This document shows positions 1 to 7,620 of a stretch of DNA of 34,178 nucleotides, piece by piece. Position numbers and translations under genes: made by a program. The first letter of the stretch is position 1. Every line of letters begins with the position of its first letter. Source of the stretch: Betaproteobacteria bacterium (lineage in GTDB: Bacteria > Pseudomonadota > Gammaproteobacteria > Burkholderiales > SG8-39); assembly GCA_947466535.1 (NCBI GenBank), contig CANIEV010000023.1, forward strand, positions 1 to 34,178, given 5' to 3'. The notes under the pieces were generated by a model that saw nothing but the letters and a program-made list of their open reading frames with translations, did no database searches and was not told where the DNA came from.

Positions 1-2626
1 GCTTGAGTTTTCCGGCGGCGTGTTCGCGCGCGATGAATTCCTCGAACAGCATCGCGTTCTTCGCGAGCATTTCGGCTTCGGGCCCGAGCTGCATCGAAAG
101 AAATTCATCCTTGAAGGTGAACAGGCACGAGGGTTCGAGCCCGAGGATAGGCACATCGCGCTTCGTAAAACGCTTTACCGCGGCGAGCAGGCGCCTGGCC
201 TCGGCACGCGCTTCCTCGACCCGGCCGGTGGCCAGGAGCGTGCGGCCGCAGCACACCGGCGGTTCGCCGTCATCGGGCGTCACGATCTGCACGTCGTAGC
301 CCGCGTACTGCAGCACCTTGGATGCCGCCCGCGCGTTCTCCGGATCGAAGTAGTTGCTGAAGGTGTCGATGAACAGCACCACCTCGCCGATCGACCAGGT
401 GGTGAAGCCGCCGCCCTCGGTGACAAGCCCGGTGTCCTTGCGCCACTTCGGCAGGCTGCGCTCGCCCGCAAACCCGACGAAGGGTTTGGCAAGCGCGGAC
501 ACGGTGTTCGCAATCATCGGAAACCGCGAGGCGAGCGGCCCGTACTTCGGCAGGTTGCCGATGATCTTGTCGCGAAGCGTAAGCCCGTTCTTTTGCTTGT
601 CGTGATGGATGAACTCCAGCTTCATCTTCGCCATGTCCACGCCGGTGGGGCACTCGCGTTTGCAACCCTTGCAGGAAACGCAGAGGTCCATCGCTTCGCG
701 CACCGCATCGGACGCGAGCGCGTCTGCGCCATCCAGCCCCGCGATCTGTCCGCTGAGCGCAAGGCGCAGGGTGTTGGCGCGGCCGCGGGTGAGGTCCTTT
801 TCATCACCGGTGACACGGAACGACGGGCACATGGTGCCGGCATCGAACTTGCGGCAGTGGCCGTTGTTGTTGCACATCTCGATCGCGGCACCGAAACCAC
901 TGGGAGCGTCCGCGGATGAACCGCCTTCCTTCTTCACGACCCACTCGCTCCAGTCGAGCGCGGTCTTGATCGGCACGACCTTGTACTCCGGCTTGAAGCG
1001 GAACAGGCTGCGGTCGTCCTGCTTCGGCGGTTTCACTATCTTGCCCGGGTTCATCAGGCCGCGCGGATCGAGGATGTCCTTGATTTCGCCGAGCACCGCG
1101 GTGAGCCGCGGGCCGATGATCGGCTCGATCCATTCAGAGCGCACCAGTCCGTCACCGTGCTCGCCCGAGTACGCGCCCTTGTACTCGCGCACCAGCGCGC
1201 AGGCCTCCTCGGCAATCGCGCGCATCTGCTTCGCGCCTTCGGCCTTCATGTTCAGGATCGGCCGCACATGCAGCGTGCCCACCGACGCGTGCGCATACCA
1301 GGTGCCTTCGGTTCCGTGCTTGTGGAACACCTCGGTGAGCCGCTGGGTGTATTCCGCCAGGTGCTCCAGCGGCACCGCGCAGTCCTCGATGAAGGACACG
1401 GGCTTTCCCTCGCCCTTCATCGACATCATGATGTTGAGCCCGGCCTTGCGCACTTCCCAGAGGTCACGCTGCAGCTTCGGGTCGGGAATCTCGATCACCG
1501 CGCCGGGATGGCCGAGATCGGCCATCAGCTCGACCAGTTGCTTGAGCTTTGTTATTTGTTCGTGCGCGTCCTCGCCCGCGAATTCCACCAGCAGGATCGC
1601 GTCCGGATCGCCGGTGACGCAGCGGTCCAGCACCGGGCGGAACGCGGGGTTGGAGCGCGCCAGCCTGAGCATGGTGCGATCGACCAGTTCCACCGCCGAG
1701 GGCGTGAGTTTCACGATGTGTTGCGGTGCCTGCATCGCCTCGTAGAAGCTCTTGAAGTGGCACACGCCGAGCGTCTTGTGGGTCGGCAGCGGCGAGAGCT
1801 TCAGGTGGATGCGGCGCGACCAGGCGAGCGTGCCCTCCGACCCCACCAGCAGATGCGCGAGGTTGTGAGGACGCGGATGCCCGTTGTGGTCGGGCAGGAT
1901 CATGTCGAGGTTGTAGCCCTGCACCCGGCGCAACACCTTGGGCCAGCGCTCGATGATCTCGTCCGCCTCGCGCCGCACCACCGCCTGGATGCGATGCGCA
2001 AGCGAGCGGTACTCGGGCGTTGCACGGTCGATGTTCAGGTGCGGCCCGAAGTGGAACTCACGACCGTCGGCGAGCAGCGCATCCACGCCGAGAACGTTGT
2101 GCACCATGTTGCCGTAGCGGATCGATCGCGATCCGCAGGAGTTGTTCCCGGTCATGCCGCCGAGCGTCGCCTGCGCGGAAGTGGACACGTCCACCGGGAA
2201 CCAGAGATTGTGTTTTTTAAGTTGCGCATTCAACGTATCCAGCACCAGGCCCGGCTGGACGATCGCGGTGCGCTGCTCGGTGTCGACATCGATCAGCTTG
2301 TTGAGGAACCTGGACGTATCGATGACCAGTGCCGCGCCCACCGTCTGGCCGCACTGCGAGCTGCCCGCACCGCGCGGCAGGATGGGAATGCCCTCGTCCG
2401 CGGCAATCTGGATCGCGATCTTCGCGTCCTCTTCCGTGGCCGGCACCACCACGCCCACCGGTTCGATCTGGTAGATCGAGGCGTCGGTGGAATAGCGCCC
2501 TCGCGTCGCGGCATCGAACAGCACCTCGCCGCGGATTTCCTTTTTCAGGCGCGCTTCAAGCGCGGGATCGCCGGTGCGAGGATGGTGCTGCAGCGGTGCG
2601 GTGATCCGATCGGGCGCGCGGTCCAT
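1..2626 (-). CDS. FAD-binding / 4Fe-4S dehydrogenase (GlcD-GlcF fusion, YdiJ-like), 3' end beyond window
   Basis: This is a membrane-associated or cytosolic flavoprotein expected to oxidise a D-2-hydroxy acid and pass electrons through iron-sulfur clusters to the respiratory chain. The ORF track misses it because no stop codon lies inside the window. I read 875 uninterrupted codons from an ATG preceded by GGGGAG. The N-terminal FAD_binding_4 region contains GGMTGNNSCGS (about residue 160), followed by a GSEGTLA motif and an FAD-oxidase C domain. Cysteine clusters follow at 585-600 (CNNNGHC..CPSF) and at 649-660 (CVSCKGCKRECP), then a CCG-type motif VCCGR at 792-793. This order matches the roughly 1000-residue YdiJ family (D-2-hydroxyglutarate dehydrogenase in E. 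coli), so about 100-150 residues are missing off the left edge. It lies 63 bases downstream of the FrnE-like gene in a probable gntR-led operon. Exact substrate (2-hydroxyglutarate, lactate or glycolate) is not determinable here. Confidence 0.9.
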   Translation of the reverse strand, partial: MDRAPDRITAPLQHHPRTGDPALEARLKKEIRGEVLFDAATRGRYSTDASIYQIEPVGVVVPATEEDAKIAIQIAADEGIPILPRGAGSSQCGQTVGAALVIDTSRFLNKLIDVDTEQRTAIVQPGLVLDTLNAQLKKHNLWFPVDVSTSAQATLGGMTGNNSCGSRSIRYGNMVHNVLGVDALLADGREFHFGPHLNIDRATPEYRSLAHRIQAVVRREADEIIERWPKVLRRVQGYNLDMILPDHNGHPRPHNLAHLLVGSEGTLAWSRRIHLKLSPLPTHKTLGVCHFKSFYEAMQAPQHIVKLTPSAVELVDRTMLRLARSNPAFRPVLDRCVTGDPDAILLVEFAGEDAHEQITKLKQLVELMADLGHPGAVIEIPDPKLQRDLWEVRKAGLNIMMSMKGEGKPVSFIEDCAVPLEHLAEYTQRLTEVFHKHGTEGTWYAHASVGTLHVRPILNMKAEGAKQMRAIAEEACALVREYKGAYSGEHGDGLVRSEWIEPIIGPRLTAVLGEIKDILDPRGLMNPGKIVKPPKQDDRSLFRFKPEYKVVPIKTALDWSEWVVKKEGGSSADAPSGFGAAIEMCNNNGHCRKFDAGTMCPSFRVTGDEKDLTRGRANTLRLALSGQIAGLDGADALASDAVREAMDLCVSCKGCKRECPTGVDMAKMKLEFIHHDKQKNGLTLRDKIIGNLPKYGPLASRFPMIANTVSALAKPFVGFAGERSLPKWRKDTGLVTEGGGFTTWSIGEVVLFIDTFSNYFDPENARAASKVLQYAGYDVQIVTPDDGEPPVCCGRTLLATGRVEEARAEARRLLAAVKRFTKRDVPILGLEPSCLFTFKDEFLSMQLGPEAEMLAKNAMLFEEFIAREHAAGKLK

Positions 2627-2689
2627 CGGTGTGCTCCCCAGTTGATGCTTGTAACAGTTGTTATTAAGGCCCAGCCAACGCTGCCCGCA

Positions 2690-3340
2690 CTAGGCGGTCT
2701 CTTGCTCCGCTTCCGCCATCGCCCCGAGCAGCACTTCCGGATCCTGCGCGCCGGACACGGCGAGCTTCTGATTGAAGATGAAGAACGGCACGCCCTGAAC
2801 GCCGATCGCTTTCGCGTGGCCGACTTCCTCTTCCACCGAGACGAGCGACGCGGGGTTGTCGAGGTGCGCCTTCACCGCGTCCGCGGGGATGCCGGCAGCA
2901 ACCGCCACCGCCTCGATGTTCTCGCGCTTGGACAGATCGATCGCGTCGATGAAAAACGCCTTCATGAAGGCTTCCTTCATCGCGTGATGCACGCCGTGCT
3001 CGCCCGCGAGCTCGATCAAGGCATGGATGCGGCGGGTGTTGGGCTGGGTCGGAATCGATTCGAGCGCAAACGGAATGCCGACGCTCTTGCCGACGCCTTC
3101 CAGCCGTGCTTGGATTTCCTTCACTTTTGCAGGCCCGAATTTCTGTTCGTAGTAACCCTTGCGCGAGACGCCCTCCTCGGGGAGATCCGGATTCAGCTCG
3201 TAGGGATGGAACAACACTGTCGGCTCGGGCTTGCCCGGGTTTTGCTCGCGATAGAGCTCAAGCGCGCGCTCGAGCTTCCTCTTGCCGACATAACACCAGG
3301 GGCAGACCACGTCGGACACGACATCGATGGTGAGGCTCAT
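2690..3340 (-). CDS. DsbA-family protein, FrnE-like (2-hydroxychromene-2-carboxylate isomerase/DsbA fold)
   Basis: This 216-residue thioredoxin-fold protein has the helical insertion of the DsbA/FrnE group and no signal peptide, so it should be cytoplasmic. The N-terminus carries CPWC at residues 13-16 within VVCPWCYVGKRKLERAL, the hallmark of FrnE-type proteins. The C-terminal part has the GVQGVPFFIFN stretch with the cis-proline loop and a final AxxPEVLL-like helix. Known relatives act as cytosolic disulfide oxidoreductases/isomerases or in polyketide tailoring, and a glutathione-dependent isomerase role is also possible. Its ATG overlaps the stop of the upstream GntR gene by four bases (ATGA), which implies translational coupling. 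It therefore belongs to the same transcript as the regulator and probably the FAD/Fe-S dehydrogenase. The role in that operon is unknown; protection or assembly of a cysteine-rich partner is one inference. Confidence 0.88.
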   Translation of the reverse strand: MSLTIDVVSDVVCPWCYVGKRKLERALELYREQNPGKPEPTVLFHPYELNPDLPEEGVSRKGYYEQKFGPAKVKEIQARLEGVGKSVGIPFALESIPTQPNTRRIHALIELAGEHGVHHAMKEAFMKAFFIDAIDLSKRENIEAVAVAAGIPADAVKAHLDNPASLVSVEEEVGHAKAIGVQGVPFFIFNQKLAVSGAQDPEVLLGAMAEAEQETA

Positions 3341-4065
3341 GCGGTTTCCTTCACGGTTGGTTTTGTTGAATCGGCATCGTCCAGCGACGCGATCACGGAG
3401 AGCATCTTGTTGCCGAGATGCCCGGCAAGCAGGGCCTTGAGCCGGGGCGCATCGCGCGCCACCAGCGCAGCGAGTATGTCTTCGTGTTCGGCGATCGCCT
3501 GATCCCAGCGCTCGGCCGACAGGTTGGCCATGTAGCGCGCGCGGCGAACGTGGGCGTTGAGCTGGCGGTAGGTGGCGAACAGCGCCGCATTGCCGGTGGA
3601 TTCGACGATGCGAAGATGGATGCGCTGGTTGAAGCGGAAGTAATCTGCCAGCTCGCCGCGGGCGTGATGCGCCACCATCTGGTAATGCAGCGAGCGGATC
3701 TCCGCGATGTCGGCATCCGCGGCGTTCGCGCAGACCAGTTCGCCCGCCAGGCCTTCGAGCACGCCCATCACCTGGAAGGTGTCACGGACCTTGGCGGCGG
3801 TGATCGGCGTGACCGCGGCGCCACGGTTGGGGCTGAGCTCGACCAACCCTTCCGCGGCAAGTGACTTGAACGCCTCGCGAAGCGGGGTGCGCGATACGCC
3901 GAGGCGCTCCACCAGAAGGCGCTCGTTCAGGCGCCGCCCAGGCGGGAGCTCGCCCTGGACAATCATGTCGCGCAGGGCCTCCAGCACCGACTCCGAGCGC
4001 AGGCCGCGCTCGATGACGGCGCTGCTGCCGGGCAGGGCAAGATCGGTGACGGTATTCATTTGCAT
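3337..4065 (-). CDS. GntR family transcriptional regulator, FCD (FadR-C) subfamily
   Basis: Transcription factor of 242 residues. A winged helix-turn-helix spans about residues 25-88, with the typical GVSRTPLREAFKSLAAEGLVEL recognition region. It is followed by an all-helical FCD ligand-binding domain (about 95-220) with the usual conserved FNQRIHLRI, STGN and EHEDILAAL..RD..H elements that hold a metal and an organic acid ligand. FCD regulators normally respond to small carboxylates and repress neighbouring catabolic genes. It is divergent from the aminotransferase gene and is the first gene of the minus-strand operon with the FrnE-like and FAD/Fe-S genes. Two in-frame ATGs (4065 and 4059) are possible. 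The predicted promoter -10 ends only two bases before the first ATG, so the mRNA may be nearly leaderless or translation may begin at the second ATG. It is the only regulator in the window. Confidence 0.92.
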   Translation of the reverse strand: MQMNTVTDLALPGSSAVIERGLRSESVLEALRDMIVQGELPPGRRLNERLLVERLGVSRTPLREAFKSLAAEGLVELSPNRGAAVTPITAAKVRDTFQVMGVLEGLAGELVCANAADADIAEIRSLHYQMVAHHARGELADYFRFNQRIHLRIVESTGNAALFATYRQLNAHVRRARYMANLSAERWDQAIAEHEDILAALVARDAPRLKALLAGHLGNKMLSVIASLDDADSTKPTVKETA

Positions 4066-4069
4066 GCAG
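4060..4069. promoter_or_regulatory. Candidate GntR operator, copy 1 (TTGCATGCAG)
   Basis: The TGCATGCA core is a perfect 8-base palindrome that overlaps the end of the predicted gntR -10 and the first start codon. This position suits autorepression. The same core recurs about 109 bases away on the aminotransferase side, which makes a regulator site more likely than chance. Confidence 0.45.
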
Positions 4070-4096
4070 TTTAGTCGCCGGCTACCTGCCGGTCAA
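4068..4096 (-). promoter_or_regulatory. Predicted sigma-70 promoter of the GntR gene
   Basis: On the minus strand TTGACC and TAAACT are separated by exactly 17 bases, a good sigma-70 match (5/6 and 4/6). The -10 lies directly against the first possible start codon of the regulator, which would give a very short or absent leader. A TGCATGCA palindrome overlaps the promoter's downstream edge. This is prediction from sequence only. Confidence 0.5.
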
Positions 4097-4166
4097 GGAA
4101 TTGCAAGTACCTGCTTTTATGATAGTTAATTTATGTTAGCCAGCGCTGACTTTTATTGTTTCCTGA

Positions 4167-4180
4167 TTTTGCATGCAAAA
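4167..4180. promoter_or_regulatory. Candidate GntR operator, copy 2 (TTTTGCATGCAAAA)
   Basis: This is a perfect 14-base palindrome located 84 bases upstream of the aminotransferase start codon. It shares TTGCATGCA with the site at the regulator's own start. GntR/FCD proteins typically bind short AT-flanked palindromes in divergent promoters. Assignment to this regulator is inferred from location and repetition. Confidence 0.5.
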
Positions 4181-4263
4181 ACACTTGCCAATCCAACGGC
4201 CGGCGATTACCCTTTCCCGCGTTTATACCCCTCTTCCCAAAAGCAGACCCGAGAGACCCGATC

Positions 4264-5457
4264 ATGAGCTTTCGCAGCGGACGGCATTTCCTGCAGATTC
4301 CCGGCCCCACCAACGTGCCCGACCGGGTACTGCGCGCGATCGACCGGCCGACGATGGACCATCGCGGCCCGGAATTCGGCGAGATCGGCCGTGAAGTGCT
4401 GGAAGGCCTGAAGGCGGTCTTCCAGACCAGACAACCGGTCATCATCTACCCCGCCTCGGGCACCGGCGCCTGGGAAGCGGCGCTGGTCAACACGCTCTCG
4501 CCGGGCGACCGCGTGCTGATGGTGGAGACTGGCCAGTTCGCCACGCTCTGGAACAAGATGGCGACCAAGCTCGGCGTCATCACCGAATTCCTGCCCACCG
4601 ACTGGCGCCACGGCGCCGACCCGGCGGCGATCGAGGCGCGCCTGAAAGCCGACACCGCGCACACGATCAAGGCTGTCTGCGTCGTGCACAACGAAACCTC
4701 AACCGGCGTCACCAGCCGCATCCACGCGGTGCGCCGTGCAATCGACGCCGCCGGCCATCCCGCGCTGTACATGGTGGACACGATTTCCTCGCTCGGTTCG
4801 ATCGACTACCGCCACGACGCATGGGGCGTGGACGTGACGGTGGCCGGGTCGCAAAAGGGCCTGATGCTGCCGCCGGGGCTGTCCTTCAACTGCGCGAGCG
4901 AAAAAGCGCTCGCCGCCTCCAAGACCGCCAAGCTGCCGCGCGCCTACTGGAACTGGGAGGAGATGATCGCCTCCAACAAGACCGGCTATTTCCCCTACAC
5001 GCCCGCGACCAACCTGCTCTACGGCCTGCGCGAAGCGCTGCTGATGCTGCAGGAAGAGGGCCTGCAGAACGTGTTCGCGCGCCACGACCGTTTCGCCGAA
5101 GCCACGCGACAGGCGGTGCGCGCCTGGGGACTGGAGATCCTCTGCGCCAATCCCGAGGAATACAGCAGCGCGCTCACCGCGGTGATGATGCCCGCCGGCC
5201 ACGACGCGGACAAACTCCGCGGCATCATTCTGGACGCCTTCGACATGTCGCTTGGCATGGGCCTAGGCAAAGTCGTCGGCAAGATCTTCCGCATCGGGCA
5301 CCTCGGCGACTTCAATGAACTCACGCTCATGGGCACGCTCGCGGGCGTGGAGATGGGTCTGCAGCTTGCCGGTGTGCCGCACAAGAAGGGCGGCGTGCAG
5401 GCGGCGATGGAGCATCTTGCGAAAACGAGCGGCGTCGGCGTGCGCAAGGCCGCGTAG
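4264..5457 (+). CDS. Class V aminotransferase, serine-glyoxylate / alanine-glyoxylate type
   Basis: This is a pyridoxal-phosphate enzyme of 397 residues from the class V (AGXT/SgaA) group. It would transfer the amino group of serine or alanine to glyoxylate, giving glycine plus hydroxypyruvate or pyruvate in the cytosol. The N-terminus HFLQIPGPTNVPDRVLRAIDRPTMDHRGPEF is diagnostic of the family. The Schiff-base lysine is K198 in VAGSQKGLMLPPG, and YSSALTAVMMP and IFRIGHLGD are typical C-terminal motifs. The ORF track begins upstream at 4156, but the family N-terminus MSFRSGRHFLQIPGP fits the ATG at 4264. It is divergent from the GntR operon and is followed after 30 bases by a crotonase gene. 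Context with 2-hydroxy-acid dehydrogenases suggests glyoxylate handling. The exact amino donor is uncertain. Confidence 0.9.
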   Translation: MSFRSGRHFLQIPGPTNVPDRVLRAIDRPTMDHRGPEFGEIGREVLEGLKAVFQTRQPVIIYPASGTGAWEAALVNTLSPGDRVLMVETGQFATLWNKMATKLGVITEFLPTDWRHGADPAAIEARLKADTAHTIKAVCVVHNETSTGVTSRIHAVRRAIDAAGHPALYMVDTISSLGSIDYRHDAWGVDVTVAGSQKGLMLPPGLSFNCASEKALAASKTAKLPRAYWNWEEMIASNKTGYFPYTPATNLLYGLREALLMLQEEGLQNVFARHDRFAEATRQAVRAWGLEILCANPEEYSSALTAVMMPAGHDADKLRGIILDAFDMSLGMGLGKVVGKIFRIGHLGDFNELTLMGTLAGVEMGLQLAGVPHKKGGVQAAMEHLAKTSGVGVRKAA

Positions 5458-5487
5458 TCAGGTCCAGATACGCTCAAGGATCTACGC

Positions 5488-6279
5488 ATGCCCGGCTCGG
5501 TCTCCATCACCCGCGACGGCGACATCGCCACCGTCACACTTTCCAATCCCGGGCGGATGAACGCGCTCGACCGCGCGATGATGATTTCGCTCGGCGATAC
5601 GTTCGAGGAACTCGCGCGCGACGTATCCCTTCGGGTGATCGTGCTCACCGGTGCGCAGCACGAAGGGGAGAAGCCCGCCTTCGCCGCGGGTGCGAACATT
5701 GCCGAGTTCGAGCGCGAACGCGCCGATGTGGAACAGGCGCGGGTGTACGGCGGCTACCTGCACCGCGTACTGCTGACCATCACCGCCTGCCCGCATCCGG
5801 TGGTGGCGATGATCAACGGCGCCTGCGTCGGTGGAGGCCTTGAGATCGCGGCGAGCTGCGACATGCGCATCTGCGGCGAATCCAGCCGCTTCGGCGTACC
5901 GGTGAAAAACCTCGGCCTGGTGATGGCGTACGGCGAACTCAAGGGTCTGGTGGAACTCGTCGGTCGCGCGGTCGCGCTCGAGATCGTGCTCGAAGGCCGT
6001 GTGTTCGGCGCGCTGGAGGCGAAGGACATGGGCCTGGTGAACCGCGTCGTGCCGGATGACAAGGTCAAAGAGGAAAGCTACGCCACCGCGCGCCGCATCG
6101 CCGAAGGCGCGCCGCTTGCCGCACGCTGGCACAAGAAATTCGCCCACCGACTCGCCGATCCGCGTCCGCTCTCGGCAGACGAATACGACGAAAGCTTCGC
6201 CTGCTTCGGCACCGAGGACTACAAGGAGGGAGTCGCGGCCTTCCTTGCGAAGAGGAAGCCTGTGTTCAGGGGAAAGTAG
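5488..6279 (+). CDS. Enoyl-CoA hydratase/isomerase family protein (crotonase fold), one catalytic Glu replaced
   Basis: Crotonase-superfamily protein of 263 residues, expected to act on an acyl-CoA thioester in the cytosol. Visible motifs are the CoA/oxyanion loop FAAGANIAEFE (residues 65-74) and GACVGGGLEIAASCD (111-125), with E119 matching Glu144 of rat enoyl-CoA hydratase. The second catalytic glutamate (rat Glu164, usually in FxxPE) is replaced: the sequence reads FGVPVKNLGL with V139. Simple hydratase chemistry is therefore doubtful, and isomerase, hydrolase or lyase activity within the superfamily is possible. The ATG is preceded by AAGGA at good spacing. It lies 30 bases after the aminotransferase gene and probably shares its transcript. 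The 3' side holds a cluster of REP-like repeats, then a convergent Bug gene. Confidence 0.88.
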   Translation: MPGSVSITRDGDIATVTLSNPGRMNALDRAMMISLGDTFEELARDVSLRVIVLTGAQHEGEKPAFAAGANIAEFERERADVEQARVYGGYLHRVLLTITACPHPVVAMINGACVGGGLEIAASCDMRICGESSRFGVPVKNLGLVMAYGELKGLVELVGRAVALEIVLEGRVFGALEAKDMGLVNRVVPDDKVKEESYATARRIAEGAPLAARWHKKFAHRLADPRPLSADEYDESFACFGTEDYKEGVAAFLAKRKPVFRGK

Positions 6280-6294
6280 GCGATTCGCCGAAGC

Positions 6295-6463
6295 GAGATT
6301 GCTTCGCTTCGCTCGCAATGACGGCTGCCACGGCAGTCATCGCGAGGAGCGCAGCGACGCGGCGATCTCCAGCCGATACGTTCGCGATGACGGGCCCTAC
6401 GGCAGTCATTGCGAGCGCGTGAGCCGAAGCCGCGAGCGAAGCGCGGCGGGAAGCAATCTCCAG
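6295..6463. repeat. REP-like repeat cluster A (three units plus a fragment)
   Basis: Between convergent genes lie one inverted unit GAGATTGCTTCGCTTCGCTCGCAATGAC (6295-6322), a direct variant GTCATCGCGAGGAGCGCAGC... ending GGCGATCTCC (6336-6372), a partial unit near 6381-6391, and a longer direct unit starting GTCATTGCGAG and ending AAGCAATCTCCAG (6405-6463). Units have complementary ATTGC/GCAAT ends and can fold. Related copies occur at 11068-11158 and 18975-19047, so this is a dispersed intergenic element. No coding content is apparent. Confidence 0.85.
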
Positions 6464-6490
6464 CGGCACCAACCGGAACAACCCCTAACC

Positions 6491-7468
6491 CTAGTTCGCC
6501 TTCGCCCCCACCGCCTTGATGATCGGCGCGAGCTTGTCCATATCGGCCTTGATGTAGGCGTCGAACTCGCGCAGCGTGATGACGCGCGGGTTGATGCCCT
6601 GCGAGGCGTACTTGTCCTTCACCTCTTTCTCCTCGGAGATCTCGCGAATCGCGCGGCTGAGCGGCTCCAGCACCTGCACCGGGGCTTTCGATGACGCGAT
6701 GAACCCGTACCAGGTGGCGTATTCGTAACCGGGAATCGCGGCCTCGCTCACGCTTGGCACTTCGATTGGCGAGCGGATGCCCTGCGGCGAGCTGATGCCA
6801 AGGCCGAGCAATTTGCCTTCGCGCACCTGCGCGAGCAGGAAGGCGGTGGGCGCGAATACCGCCTCGATGCGGCCGGCGAGCATGTCGGCAATGATGTCGG
6901 ATGAACTCTTGTAGGGCACGTGCACCAGCTGAATGCCGGCACTGCTCGCAAAGTACGCACCCGCCATGTGGGTCGCCGACCCGATGCCTGCCGACGCGTA
7001 GTTGAGCGCGCCCGGTTTCTGCTTCGCGATTGCGATGAACTCCTTCAGCGTTTTCGCGCCGACCTGGGGAGACACCACGATCAGGGTCGGCGCCTCGCCC
7101 ACCAGCGCCACACCGGAGAAATCGCGCACCGAGTCGTAGGGCAGGTTGTCGAGCAGCCCCGGGTTCACCGAGTGCTGCGAGTTGGCGAGCATCACGGTGT
7201 AGCCGTCGGGCGCAGCCTTGGCGAGCGCCTGGGTGGCGATGGTCCCGCCCGCGCCCTGTCGGTTGAGCACAACGAACTGCTGCCCTAAGCGCTGTGACAA
7301 GCGATCGGTGTACATGCGCGCGACGATGTCGGCAGTCGTGCCGGAGGACACCGGCACCAGCACCTGCACAGGACGCGCGGGATACTTATCCTGCGCAAAG
7401 GTGCCGAACGACAGCACGCCAAGCGAGACCGCCGCGAGCACGCCCGCGACCAACAGTCGGGTCTTCAT
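6491..7468 (-). CDS. Bug/TctC-family periplasmic tricarboxylate-type receptor (1 of 6)
   Basis: Periplasmic solute-binding protein of 325 residues. A signal peptide (MKTRLLVAGVLAAVSLGVLSFGTFA, cleavage likely after residue 25) precedes YPARPVQVLVPVSSGTTADIVARM, the family's first ligand loop. RQGAGGTIATQALAKAAPDGYTVM, LVHVPYKSSSDIIADMLAGRIEA and a C-terminal LREFDAYIKADMDKLAPIIKAVGAK complete the Bug pattern. The family's usual length is about 320-330. Bug proteins bind carboxylates, amino acids or aromatic acids and hand them to TctAB-type permeases, but no TctA or TctB is present here. The start has a strong GGAGGAGGAGA ribosome site. It lies downstream of the cyclase-family gene on the same strand, separated by about 150 bases that contain a hairpin. 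The ligand is unknown. Confidence 0.93.
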   Translation of the reverse strand: MKTRLLVAGVLAAVSLGVLSFGTFAQDKYPARPVQVLVPVSSGTTADIVARMYTDRLSQRLGQQFVVLNRQGAGGTIATQALAKAAPDGYTVMLANSQHSVNPGLLDNLPYDSVRDFSGVALVGEAPTLIVVSPQVGAKTLKEFIAIAKQKPGALNYASAGIGSATHMAGAYFASSAGIQLVHVPYKSSSDIIADMLAGRIEAVFAPTAFLLAQVREGKLLGLGISSPQGIRSPIEVPSVSEAAIPGYEYATWYGFIASSKAPVQVLEPLSRAIREISEEKEVKDKYASQGINPRVITLREFDAYIKADMDKLAPIIKAVGAKAN

Positions 7469-7589
7469 ATAGATCTCCTCCTCCGTTATCTGATCCGGGG
7501 TGTGCCCCCCGCGTATCCAGGGAAGCTCTGATTAATTCCCGTTGCGTAACAAATCGAACAGAAAGCTTCCTCTGAATTGGGGGATTTAC

Positions 7590-7606
7590 AAGGGGCGTCG
7601 CCCCTT
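7590..7606 (-). terminator. Short stem-loop downstream of the cyclase-family gene
   Basis: AAGGGGC and GCCCCTT form a 7-bp stem with a GTC loop about 15 bases beyond the stop codon of the minus-strand cyclase gene. There is no clear run of T after it on that strand, so it may be an mRNA 3'-end stabiliser or a weak terminator rather than a canonical intrinsic terminator. Confidence 0.35.
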
Positions 7607-7620
7607 TGTTCAGACCATCC

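Noticed and set aside
1157-3502. 781-residue plus-strand ORF
   Set aside because: Antisense shadow of the FAD/Fe-S dehydrogenase and FrnE-like genes. It is rich in Arg, His and Val with no family motif, a known effect of high-GC codon bias.
6056-6694. 212-residue plus-strand ORF across the gap after the crotonase
   Set aside because: Translates the end of the crotonase out of frame, then the REP-like repeats; repetitive Arg/Ser-rich product.
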